A DNA stretch of 53,000 nucleotides from a virus. Below, one piece after another: positions 16,509 to 25,966 of the stretch (position 1 is its first letter; each line of letters begins with the position of its first letter). The stretch spans positions 1 to 53,000 of the IMG/VR virus record IMGVR_UViG_3300031631_000003. One strand, given 5' to 3'. The translations under genes and the position numbers were made by a program. Below the pieces are notes generated by a model, which saw only the letters and a list, made by a program, of their open reading frames with translations, had not been told where the DNA came from and did no database searches.

Positions 16509-19500
16509 ATGCCGATTACATATGATGAACTTGTCGATTCAGATGAGTTTTCCGCACTACCTTCTTCCGATAAGAATAAAGTTTTAAATCACTATGGGTA
16601 TGATTCATTGCCTGAAGTAAGCGAACGCGAGTCTCAACTGTCTGGAGAAGCGTTAAAAAACTATCAGGAAATGGGCGACTTCAAGCGTGGTCTATATGCT
16701 GGTGGGCATCAGGTCGAGGCAATAGCTGGTGGTGCCTTGGGTCTGTTCGGTGATGCCACAGGTCTGGACAAGCTCAGAGATCAAGGTTTTGACCGGTATC
16801 AAAAGAGTACTGCCGAGGCCGCGAAGTATCCTGGAGAAGTTGAAAAGATTGAGGACATAGGCTGGGAGTTCGGAAAGGCTGTCGATTGGGCGCAGGGTGC
16901 GTTCGGTGAACAGATTCCAACCCTAATCAGTATGGCTGTTGGTGGTGGAGTTCTGTCTGCTGGTCTCAAAAAAGCGTTACCGTCAGTGGTAAAGGCTGCT
17001 GTAAATAATAAGGTAAAGAAGGGCGTCGCATTAAATGTAGCTGAACAACAGGTTGCAAAACGATTTACTGACGCCGGTATCGTTATGACTGCTGGCACGA
17101 TGGAAGCTGGGGGAATGTGGGGGCAGGAGGCAAAAAAGCATGGAGTTGAGAATGTAAATGCTCTTACCACATCAATTGCCGGGCTTGCTGCAGGGTCGTT
17201 AGAATTGCTTGGTGTTGGTGGCGTTCTCAGTAAGGCCATGAACGGAATGGCCGGAACCACTCTTAAGCGCTTAGGTATTGAAGGATTTAAGGGCGTTGTT
17301 CGTGAAGGTACTACCGAGGGCGCTCAGGAAGTAGTTAGCATTTTAAATAGTAAGTATCACGATCCTACTGTCTCACTTACAGATAAGGAATCAATCAGTC
17401 AGATACTTAACTCTATAGCGACCGGTGCTCTTGTGGGTGGCGGTGTCTCTATGTCGACGGGTTTGTTGCCAGCGGCACCAACCCCAGAACAAGCAGACGC
17501 AACAGCAACAGAGCTTGAGAATACAACTGACAACGATGGTTTCAAATCTGTTAAGAACGTTGTGGAAGCGAATGAGATACGTCAAGCGTCCGGTGTTGTA
17601 GGTCAGTTCCAGGGTATTGATGAACAGTTCGCACCTGTTGGCGCTGGTAATATAAATACTGCTTCTATAACCGGAACAGTGGACGATATCACTGGTGGCG
17701 TAGCAGTTGATAACCTGGCAGATATCCAGAATCGTGCTCGAATTAGAACAGAAGGAAAACAGTTACAGGCCGATCTCGGGCTAACACCTGCTGACACCAA
17801 GGCAGATGCGACTGAACAGACAGAACCCACCAGAGAACAGACTGTCCTAATGAATGAGCCGCTTGCTGAGGAAGTTTTTCGTAAAACAAGTATTGGTGAA
17901 CCGTTAACTCCTGAAGAGATTGAGTATCGTGATGCGTTCGTTGCGGATAAAAAACGTGTAGGTAAAGCGGAAGCACTCGAAGCAAAGAAACAAGCTGAAT
18001 TTATTAAACTGTCTGGTGTTCAACAGGTTCCAGGGTATACCGAAACTGAAGTAACTGAACAGCCTGTATTTAAGCCAAGTAAGAAAGAAGCAACTGCGCT
18101 TGCTGATTCCGATCCACATCGTCAGGCTATGGAAAAAGCTAAGACTATGGGTGGTATCAACATTGAATCTGTGAAACAGATGTTTTCTCCCGAAACGTAT
18201 AAAGAATTAAGCAAGGCTGGATTGTTCACGAATGACGGTCAACAGATTGACGAGATTGCAACACAGCTTGGATACGCTGATGCGAAAGAGTTAGTCACAG
18301 CATGGGAGCAAACTGCATTAAAAAAAGATGCTGTATCCGATGCTATTGAGGAACAGCAAGCAGAGTTTGATATAGCTGAAGATGCGGCTCGAATTGCACC
18401 GGTTAATGAGCAGTCTCCCGAAGATTTCAAGATCCTTGCAGATGGTATGAAGTCTGGTCGGTATATTTTGAGCGATGAAGATATCGAAAGTATGGGTAGC
18501 CTAAGTATTCCTCAGAAAGCTGAGTTGTTGAGGATTAATAATCCAATAGATGGTAAACCAGTTGAAGCGACCAAGAAGGCAGACGAGAAAGGAGAAGCAG
18601 TCAGGGGTAAGGCACCAGAGGGTGAAGTTGCAGGAAGTGGAGCCCCAACCGCAGAACCTGGCGATGGCGGATTGTCTGATGGGGATATTCGGCCTGTCGA
18701 GGGTGGTATAGCCACGGGTAAGGAACAAAACACAGTCTATCTAGGGGATGAAACTCCCGATGCGCCTACAGTATCAAAGCGACGAACCATCGAAACCAAG
18801 GCAGATGGAACCGAAGGAACAGCTAGAGATTTCCAGAATGAAAGACGAGATCCGAAGAAACATAAAACGATCACCGAACAGAACGAATCGTTACCGGGTA
18901 ACACTGAAGCAATTATTGATTACGCAAGTGATTCATACGTGAAGTTTAAGAACGCTATCGAGTCCGTAGCTGTTAACAAGGAGAATTTACGAAGACTGTT
19001 CGATGAGGCTGGCACTGATTCAATTATAGTTACGGCAAACGGTGTTGAGTATCAGATATCAAGACCAGAACGTGGTAAGAATATAATATCACTTAATGCT
19101 GCTGGTCGTAAGCTGAGAAAAGAGATTCGTCAGAAGTACAAAGACGATGGATTACTGGAATATGATTACGATAAGGGTGTTACGCTGAATGTTCAGCCGA
19201 CATCTGATGTTGTGAGTAGTGCGTCAACTAATCCCGATCAAACACTCGAACAGGCCGCAATAGAGCATGTGAAGTTGCAACAGGAACTTGGCCTTGCATA
19301 TTATGACCGTCAGGCTATCAGGAAAAAGATAAAAGAAGAAACTCTTCCGCTACTAAAAGACAACGGGATAGGCAGCACATGGAGAGATAGTAAGTCTGAA
19401 TCCACGTTTTGGGTAAGTCGTAAAAAGACAGGTGAGGAATGGGCTGAAGGCTCTAAGGCTGAGTACGAGGATATTATGAACGAGATAATGTCCGATCCTG

Positions 19501-22500
19501 AAACCACAAGAGATGGTGGCGAAGAACTACAGACAGCCGGAGTATCAAAACTCCAAGCAATGCAAAAGAAAGGCAAGGATGCAGAAGCAGAAGCAGAAGC
19601 CGCTCTGCCACGATTCTCAATTGCTGATGATAACATACCAACACAGGTAACAGATAATGAAACCGGGAAGACTATCGATGTTGCTGAAGCTGCACAGACT
19701 GTTTACACCGATGGTATGAATCTTGGTAAGTTTATATCAGGTATGCGTAAAGCACTCGGTAAGGCTTACTCGAAGGTTCGGAGTTTTGTTCGTGGTCTGT
19801 TCAATGAGGTTAAGGCGTTTAATGACCGGCTTGGCGAGGTTGGTGCTGTTGGTGAGCAGGGGCAGAAACCTGTTGATGTGAAATCCAGAAACAAACAAAC
19901 CAAAACCCCAGCAAACAACAGCCAGGAAATAATCGATAAAAAGGGACAGGAGTTCCTAGACGGTATTACTGCAAGCGGTCTGGTCAAGTTTATATCACCT
20001 GATGCGATACAGGGTATACTTGATGGTATTAATGCCCGGTTTATGACAGCATGGCATGGTTCACCACATGAGGTTGATAAATTTTCATCCGACAAGATCG
20101 GCACAGGTGAAGGCGCACAGGCTTATGGACATGGGTTATATTTTGCTGAAAGTCGTGATGTTGCTGAGTGGTATCGTAAAAAACTTGGTGCAAGAGGGCT
20201 AATAACGAAAGATGGTAACTCAAGGTATCCTGCTGATAATATGATAACAGGATCGCCAATGGTTAGAGCGTTACTTTCATTGTCTGATGATTCATTCAAG
20301 AATAATAAAGAGAGAATCGCTGATCTTGAGAAACAGAAAAAAGACATAAAGGCTCGTTCAGATAGGGCTATTAAAAGTGGTGCAAAGCCAGATAGTTTAT
20401 TCATTAGGGATATGCGTGAAGAGTTCGAGAATGTAGATGAAGCAATCTCATTAATAGAGGATGGTGTAGCACTTGATTCGTCGGGGAAATTATACCAAGT
20501 AAAGCTTGCACCAAAAGAAGAAGAGTATCTTTTGTGGGACAAACCGCTTAGTGAGCAGAGCAAAGAGGTAATGGGTGCATTTGGGAAGATAAAAAACAAG
20601 GTCAGGCTTAAAAGTCTCCTAGTAGGTTTTGGCGGAAAGAAAGCTCTTTGGGCAGACGATGTCACGTATCAAATAAAGCAGCAACAAGAGTTTCACGACG
20701 GATCGACTCTCTATAACGGCCTAGAAAGAGCATTAGGCGGCAAAGCGGAAGCGTCTCAACTTCTGTCAAAAATCGGAATCCGAGGCATAAAATACGCTGA
20801 TGGGGCAACCAGAAATAAAGAAGACCAGAACTTCAACTATGTAATCTTTGATGACTCTGATGTAACAATCGAAGCAAGGTATTCCAAGGATGGCAAAATA
20901 GAAGCATTTACAATGCCTGACGGAACTATCTACATGGTGGATGGTAACATTGCGGAAGGTAACGCATATCAGACACTACTCCACGAAGCTGGTCATAGCC
21001 ACCTCCCTGCTGCTTTTACAGGTGACAGATGGAGTGGTATTCTTAAAACGTTTGAACGTCACTCAGGTAAGGATACTGCTACCGGTAAAGCTGTTAACGA
21101 AGCAAGAGCAAGAGTTCCTGAAGGAACCAAGCCAGAACACGTTGCTGAAGAACAGATCATGTATTTCATAACCAACAATGCCAATAAGGAACTGCCACTA
21201 TACAAGCGTATTATTGGTGCCATCCGCCGGGCGTTAGTATCTGTCGGATTTCCAACAAGCATGTTGCATCCTGATGATATGGTTGCTATGGCTGAGGGTT
21301 ATCTTGCTGGTCAGGGTAAGGCTGTAGGTAAATCTGATGGTGTTCGTTATTCAACAGCAGCAACACCTGCCACCAGACGCAAGCTGGGATTCATGGGTAA
21401 GATCGCGCCGTATATCAACATTACAGAGGATCAAAAAGATCAGATCGCGACGACATTATGGGATCGACTCGTACCTGTTAAGCGCATTCAAGGACGTGCA
21501 AAACGCAAGCTGAAGGAGTCCCAAGACTATCTACTACACCGTAGAGTTGCTGGTCGTAAGTCTGCCGATGAAGTAACACTGTTGAAGGATACCCAGATCG
21601 ACCCATTGTTAAAAACCATGGCGGATGCTGACTTAAGCATCAAGCAGGTTGGTGATTATCTATGGGCTGACCATGCATCTGAACGTAACATTCAGATGAA
21701 ACGTGTCCGGGCTATGGGATTCATACGAAATACCACCAACGCAATGACCGATAAAGAAGCATCTGAATTTAAGGATATGATATTCGATGCGAAACACAAC
21801 TCCGAGTTAACCCTTGCTGAAATTGATGATAAACGTGACGGCTATATAGATGTTATGGATTCTATGCAGGGTCGTGTGCAGGAATGGGAAGATAGTCTCG
21901 ATGTTCAGCGAGGTAAAGCCAAAACTGACCATGCTCTAAAGCTACTGAAGAACGCAGAAGATAGACTTCAAATGCGCAAAAACGTTATTGATAAATGGGA
22001 AGATGTTAAAGACCGCCTGTCAGGACTCACCAATGAGCAAGCTGAAACCAAGCTGGATGAGTTGGCATCACCAGAGATGAAAAAGATTGCTAAGTCGTGG
22101 CGTGAGATTAATGAGAACGCGTTACTGAAGAATCTTGAGGCTGGTGAAATCACACAGGGAGAATATGATAACATAACCAGACCATATAAAAAAGACGTGC
22201 CGTTATATCGTGAAGATCAGGATTTTGAGACTACTAAAGCACCAGTTGGATTGCAATCACTTGGTTCCATTGGTTCACCGATTAAGACAGAATACGGATC
22301 CACATCTGCTGTTGAAAATGTGATACCCCATATAGTTGATCGTGCTCAAGCTGCTATCGAGCGGAAACATAGACTTGATGGCGCAAAGATCCTATATGAC
22401 ATGGCGCTGAATAACCCTGAGATGGGACTTAGCTTATCGAAACAACCAACTGCACCAGCGTATGATAACGATGGAAATCTTATCAGACAACCTAAACACG

Positions 22501-24248
22501 AGCTTGATGCAAATCAGTGGCGGATGAAGGTTGACGGTGAGACGTATATCATGGAGGTCGATACTGATGACAAGCAAGGTATGCGGTTTGTTGAATCTCT
22601 ACTACCGAAGATAAGTGATCTCGGTCCAATATTAAATGCATCACGAAAACTTAATCAGCTCCTCGCTAAACTAAACACCACGTACAATCCTGAGTTTGTA
22701 ATCAGCAACTTTACACGAGATATCCAGATAGCTGGTGTTATGCTTGAAGATACCGAAGGTGGTGAAGGTGGTCAGAAGGAAGTTCTCAAAGGTGTAACAG
22801 GGGCGATTAAGGGAATATACGCTTCAGAACGGGGTAAGGATTCTGGAGAGTGGGGTAAATGGTGGGCCGATATGAAGAAAAACGGTGGTAAAATATCGTT
22901 TCTTGAATCGTATGAAACCATCGAGGATCTTGCTAAGAAGCTTGAAACAGACCTTGCATATATTAAAGGTGATAAGTCAGCTCTTAAAATGAAAGGTAAG
23001 GCTACACTGGATTTTATTGAAGCAATGAACACTTCTGTTGAGAACGGTGTTAGATTATCCACATATAGATACCTTGTTGAGAATGGACAGTCTAAGAAAA
23101 TGGCCGCAAAGAACGTCGCTAATCTGACAGTTGATTTCAATAGATCAGGTAAGTGGGGGCCAACGGCAAATAGCTTGTATATGTTTGCTAATGCCGGAAT
23201 TATCGGGAATGCTCGTATGATACAGGCACTTGGTAAATCCAAGAAGGTACAGAAAATTGCCGCCGGAGTTGTTGGTGCTGGGATGGCACAAGGTGTACTT
23301 AGTGTACTGCTTGGTGGATATGATGACGATGGAGAATCATATTATGACAAGCTGCGACGTAGCAATCCTGCATTGTTTGAGCGTAACATGATTTGGATGA
23401 AACCTGGAACCAAGGGTGAGTATATTAAGTTTCCACTGGCATATGGCCTGAATGTGTTTTATAAATTCGGTGAAGAAATATCCACTGCTGTGAGACAACC
23501 ACAGGGGTATTCAACGATGAAAGGCGCAATGTCAATGACAACAACAGTATTGAACGCGTTTAATCCTGTTGCATCGTCTACTATTTTTCAGACGATGGCT
23601 CCTACGGCTCTAGATCCTATAATTCAGTCCGGTGAGAACAAGAACTGGTTTGGTGGCGATCTCATGCCCGCGCCTAATCCTTATGGCATGAGTAAACCAG
23701 ACAGTGAACGATACTGGAACAGCGTTAACCCGGCGGCAAAGGGTATCTCACGCACGTTAAACACATTGACAGGTGGTGATAAGATCGAGGGCGGTCTAGT
23801 CGATATCTCTCCAGCAACACTTGAGAATGTATGGGGAACGTTCACGGGGGCAACAGGTCGATTCATAACAGATGTTGCAACGTTGCCGTATAAAGCATTT
23901 ACAGGTGATGCACAGGTTCGTAACGTGCCGTTTGTGCGGAAATTTACAGGCTCCACATCTGAGTATGTTGACGGTAAGATATACAAAGAGAACGTGAAAC
24001 GAGTTGAGATAACAGATCGTAGATATGAGGCTGCTGATACTGTCTCAGATCGTCGTAAGATTAAACGTGACTCCACCTACAACATGATATCAGTAACCGA
24101 TACCACAGAAAAGCGATTAAATAAACTCCGCAAGAAGTTACGAACTGCAGAAGATTCAGGAAGAGAGAGCACCGTTGAACGCCTCGATAAGCAGATCAGA
24201 GAGATACAGCGTCGATATAACCGGAAATTTAACCGGTTGGTTAATTGA
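16509..24248 (+). CDS. Giant polyvalent virion protein with ADP-ribosyltransferase and zincin-like domains
   Basis: 2,579 residues, about 15% of the window. Domains in order: N-terminal helices; Gly/Ala-rich amphipathic region (~60-325, e.g. PTLISMAVGGGVLSAGL); long charged region; ART-PolyVal-type ADP-ribosyltransferase from ~1178 (WHGSPHEVDKF, YGHGLYFAES, later IGIRGIKYADG and FNYVIFDD); a zincin-like motif LLHEAGHSHLP near 1490-1498 (HExxH); helical large-polyvalent-protein regions (~1590-2200) with NPEFVISNFTRD (~2060), the LPD38-like signature; and a basic coiled C-terminus. Polyvalent proteins are thought to enter the host with phage DNA and act on host targets. Substrates here are unknown. 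The frame is intact throughout. Confidence 0.8.
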   Translation: MPITYDELVDSDEFSALPSSDKNKVLNHYGYDSLPEVSERESQLSGEALKNYQEMGDFKRGLYAGGHQVEAIAGGALGLFGDATGLDKLRDQGFDRYQKSTAEAAKYPGEVEKIEDIGWEFGKAVDWAQGAFGEQIPTLISMAVGGGVLSAGLKKALPSVVKAAVNNKVKKGVALNVAEQQVAKRFTDAGIVMTAGTMEAGGMWGQEAKKHGVENVNALTTSIAGLAAGSLELLGVGGVLSKAMNGMAGTTLKRLGIEGFKGVVREGTTEGAQEVVSILNSKYHDPTVSLTDKESISQILNSIATGALVGGGVSMSTGLLPAAPTPEQADATATELENTTDNDGFKSVKNVVEANEIRQASGVVGQFQGIDEQFAPVGAGNINTASITGTVDDITGGVAVDNLADIQNRARIRTEGKQLQADLGLTPADTKADATEQTEPTREQTVLMNEPLAEEVFRKTSIGEPLTPEEIEYRDAFVADKKRVGKAEALEAKKQAEFIKLSGVQQVPGYTETEVTEQPVFKPSKKEATALADSDPHRQAMEKAKTMGGINIESVKQMFSPETYKELSKAGLFTNDGQQIDEIATQLGYADAKELVTAWEQTALKKDAVSDAIEEQQAEFDIAEDAARIAPVNEQSPEDFKILADGMKSGRYILSDEDIESMGSLSIPQKAELLRINNPIDGKPVEATKKADEKGEAVRGKAPEGEVAGSGAPTAEPGDGGLSDGDIRPVEGGIATGKEQNTVYLGDETPDAPTVSKRRTIETKADGTEGTARDFQNERRDPKKHKTITEQNESLPGNTEAIIDYASDSYVKFKNAIESVAVNKENLRRLFDEAGTDSIIVTANGVEYQISRPERGKNIISLNAAGRKLRKEIRQKYKDDGLLEYDYDKGVTLNVQPTSDVVSSASTNPDQTLEQAAIEHVKLQQELGLAYYDRQAIRKKIKEETLPLLKDNGIGSTWRDSKSESTFWVSRKKTGEEWAEGSKAEYEDIMNEIMSDPETTRDGGEELQTAGVSKLQAMQKKGKDAEAEAEAALPRFSIADDNIPTQVTDNETGKTIDVAEAAQTVYTDGMNLGKFISGMRKALGKAYSKVRSFVRGLFNEVKAFNDRLGEVGAVGEQGQKPVDVKSRNKQTKTPANNSQEIIDKKGQEFLDGITASGLVKFISPDAIQGILDGINARFMTAWHGSPHEVDKFSSDKIGTGEGAQAYGHGLYFAESRDVAEWYRKKLGARGLITKDGNSRYPADNMITGSPMVRALLSLSDDSFKNNKERIADLEKQKKDIKARSDRAIKSGAKPDSLFIRDMREEFENVDEAISLIEDGVALDSSGKLYQVKLAPKEEEYLLWDKPLSEQSKEVMGAFGKIKNKVRLKSLLVGFGGKKALWADDVTYQIKQQQEFHDGSTLYNGLERALGGKAEASQLLSKIGIRGIKYADGATRNKEDQNFNYVIFDDSDVTIEARYSKDGKIEAFTMPDGTIYMVDGNIAEGNAYQTLLHEAGHSHLPAAFTGDRWSGILKTFERHSGKDTATGKAVNEARARVPEGTKPEHVAEEQIMYFITNNANKELPLYKRIIGAIRRALVSVGFPTSMLHPDDMVAMAEGYLAGQGKAVGKSDGVRYSTAATPATRRKLGFMGKIAPYINITEDQKDQIATTLWDRLVPVKRIQGRAKRKLKESQDYLLHRRVAGRKSADEVTLLKDTQIDPLLKTMADADLSIKQVGDYLWADHASERNIQMKRVRAMGFIRNTTNAMTDKEASEFKDMIFDAKHNSELTLAEIDDKRDGYIDVMDSMQGRVQEWEDSLDVQRGKAKTDHALKLLKNAEDRLQMRKNVIDKWEDVKDRLSGLTNEQAETKLDELASPEMKKIAKSWREINENALLKNLEAGEITQGEYDNITRPYKKDVPLYREDQDFETTKAPVGLQSLGSIGSPIKTEYGSTSAVENVIPHIVDRAQAAIERKHRLDGAKILYDMALNNPEMGLSLSKQPTAPAYDNDGNLIRQPKHELDANQWRMKVDGETYIMEVDTDDKQGMRFVESLLPKISDLGPILNASRKLNQLLAKLNTTYNPEFVISNFTRDIQIAGVMLEDTEGGEGGQKEVLKGVTGAIKGIYASERGKDSGEWGKWWADMKKNGGKISFLESYETIEDLAKKLETDLAYIKGDKSALKMKGKATLDFIEAMNTSVENGVRLSTYRYLVENGQSKKMAAKNVANLTVDFNRSGKWGPTANSLYMFANAGIIGNARMIQALGKSKKVQKIAAGVVGAGMAQGVLSVLLGGYDDDGESYYDKLRRSNPALFERNMIWMKPGTKGEYIKFPLAYGLNVFYKFGEEISTAVRQPQGYSTMKGAMSMTTTVLNAFNPVASSTIFQTMAPTALDPIIQSGENKNWFGGDLMPAPNPYGMSKPDSERYWNSVNPAAKGISRTLNTLTGGDKIEGGLVDISPATLENVWGTFTGATGRFITDVATLPYKAFTGDAQVRNVPFVRKFTGSTSEYVDGKIYKENVKRVEITDRRYEAADTVSDRRKIKRDSTYNMISVTDTTEKRLNKLRKKLRTAEDSGRESTVERLDKQIREIQRRYNRKFNRLVN

Positions 24249-24310
24249 CAAAACTGTAAAAATGTAGTAACCGTGGAACATAAACCACACAACACAACAA
24301 GGAGAAAAAC

Positions 24311-24610
24311 ATGAGTGAGTATATCGCACCAAAAACAGCAGCAGAAGTTGGTTTAGAATTTACGGTTTCTTCTGCCGTGGGTGTTAAAGCGTATGGTAAT
24401 AACGGTGCCGAGATGATCGGTATTGTCATGGTTATAAACAGTGATGCCACAGCCGAGCCGCTTACATCCCGTATCAATCCAAGTCAATCAGCAGTTGAAG
24501 TTAGACTGTCTGGCGTCCAGAAACACTTTACAATCACAGAGCCTGGAACTTATCGTATTGATAAGTTTACTACAGTAGGAACAGTAGGTATCGATACCGA
24601 AGGTTCCTGA
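24311..24610 (+). CDS. Small beta-rich protein after the giant gene
   Basis: 99 residues, ATG 24311 with AAGGAG (24299-24304). Mostly beta: GLEFTVSSAVGVKAYGNNG, then HFTITEPGTYRIDKFTTVG. No signal peptide. Ser/Thr/Val composition like phage decoration or fibre-base proteins. It opens the second fibre block. Not recognised. Confidence 0.6.
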   Translation: MSEYIAPKTAAEVGLEFTVSSAVGVKAYGNNGAEMIGIVMVINSDATAEPLTSRINPSQSAVEVRLSGVQKHFTITEPGTYRIDKFTTVGTVGIDTEGS

Positions 24611-24611
24611 T

Positions 24612-25523
24612 ATGATTACCATACAGCAACCCATACAGTGGGCCATCGCTCCCGCTGTATCGTTTGGTCAAGGTGGGGGTGTGCTTTCCATACCTCCTTA
24701 CTCAGAAGACCTCCTTGTTTGGCTCAAGGGTGATAACTCAGATACTCAAAAACTAGACTTATGGAGGAGTGGTGGGACTGAAAACTTTGATATGAGTAAG
24801 TCGGCTTGTATCCAGGTTAATGGTACTGATGAGGACGGAACCACAAGTATAGCTCACGGAACTATTGTTTCAAGTGAAGGGACGGCAACAGTTACTTACT
24901 CTGGAACTACACTGTCTTTTTCAACCGCAGGGACATTCTATAATGTGATATTCTCTGATGGTTCCCACTACAGGTGCGCAGAAGGAGAAGATGGTGGGCT
25001 GATATCCTATGATGATACTGGAGAACATACTATTACTTGGGATGGGACTACAGCTAACATTAGGGGTTATACTCAGGATAGTTACCATGGCAATGCTGCT
25101 GATGGCTGGTGGGAATCCATAGGAAGTCAGGCATACTATCCATATGACCCATCTGGTGATTTTGCACAGACGTTATTGAGTAGCACTGCTGTTGATGTCT
25201 TTATCTATGATACCACTAAAGATTCCGATGGAGGAGCTTGGAGAGAGCGGTGTCAGGCTTTGAGTTGGTACAATGAGGATTTGAACACTGCGACTCGTGG
25301 TGCTTCTCGTAAGTTCCCTGCTGTCGTTGCTATTATCTTTGAAGCTACTCAATACACTATATTCGATCTTACAGACCCGTCCGCTCCTATGTGGAGAGTC
25401 AAAGTGATATCTGGTACTATATCCTCAGGTGCGATGCTTAACGGATTGATTGTCGTTGGCACAGGTGCTGGGGTGTATAGGTACAATTATATATCAGAGG
25501 TAGAGGAGACGATAACAGCATGA
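24612..25523 (+). CDS. Second-block tail fibre-type protein
   Basis: 303 residues. Contains a Ser/Thr-rich beta module, HGTIVSSEGTATVTYSGTTL ... FYNVIFSDGSHYRCAEGEDG (~75-125), that recurs in related form in the protein at 27282 (HGTIISYGGTAVPTYVHPTI ... IRNILFSDG). The shared module marks the two as related appendage proteins. The C-terminus (IVVGTGAGVYRYNYI) resembles a beta-propeller blade. The stop overlaps the HNH start (ATGA). Function inferred from the fibre-like neighbours. Confidence 0.55.
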   Translation: MITIQQPIQWAIAPAVSFGQGGGVLSIPPYSEDLLVWLKGDNSDTQKLDLWRSGGTENFDMSKSACIQVNGTDEDGTTSIAHGTIVSSEGTATVTYSGTTLSFSTAGTFYNVIFSDGSHYRCAEGEDGGLISYDDTGEHTITWDGTTANIRGYTQDSYHGNAADGWWESIGSQAYYPYDPSGDFAQTLLSSTAVDVFIYDTTKDSDGGAWRERCQALSWYNEDLNTATRGASRKFPAVVAIIFEATQYTIFDLTDPSAPMWRVKVISGTISSGAMLNGLIVVGTGAGVYRYNYISEVEETITA

Positions 25524-25966
25524 GAGAACGAGAAAGGTTTGAGGCGAAGGTTGATTCATCTGGTGATTGCCATGAGTGGATGGCCAGTATTGGTGGTAGT
25601 GGTTATGGACAATTCTATTTTGATAATAGGAAATTCTCTTCTCATAGGAAAGCATACGAGATTTATATCGGAGAAATACCAGATGGATCGTTTGTTCTTC
25701 ATACTTGCGACAATAAAAGATGTGTTAACCCAAAACACTTATTCCTAGGAACGCAACAGGACAACATGGATGACAAGGTAGCAAAGAATAGGCAAATATC
25801 TGGGGAGGGTATCCAGACGGCAATCTTATCAGCAGAACAAGTGTCAGATGTCAGAAGATTGATACGAGACGGCTTCACGCACATATCAATAAGTAATATG
25901 TATAAGGTTGGAAGGTCTACAATCTCCATGATAGCGAATGGAACTAACTGGAGGTGTACACAATGA
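25520..25966 (+). CDS. HNH homing endonuclease (HNH_3 / I-HmuI type)
   Basis: 148 residues. The HNH core is clear: CHEWMASIGGSGYGQFYFDN, HRKAYEIYIG, then VLHTCDNKRCVNPKHLFLGT and QQDNMDD (~17-90). A C-terminal helix-turn-helix (AEQVSDVRRLIRDGFTHISI ... VGRSTISMIANG) would bind DNA. It is inserted between two fibre-type genes and coupled to both by ATGA overlaps, so it is a free-standing mobile gene rather than intron-borne. Confidence 0.88.
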   Translation: MRERERFEAKVDSSGDCHEWMASIGGSGYGQFYFDNRKFSSHRKAYEIYIGEIPDGSFVLHTCDNKRCVNPKHLFLGTQQDNMDDKVAKNRQISGEGIQTAILSAEQVSDVRRLIRDGFTHISISNMYKVGRSTISMIANGTNWRCTQ

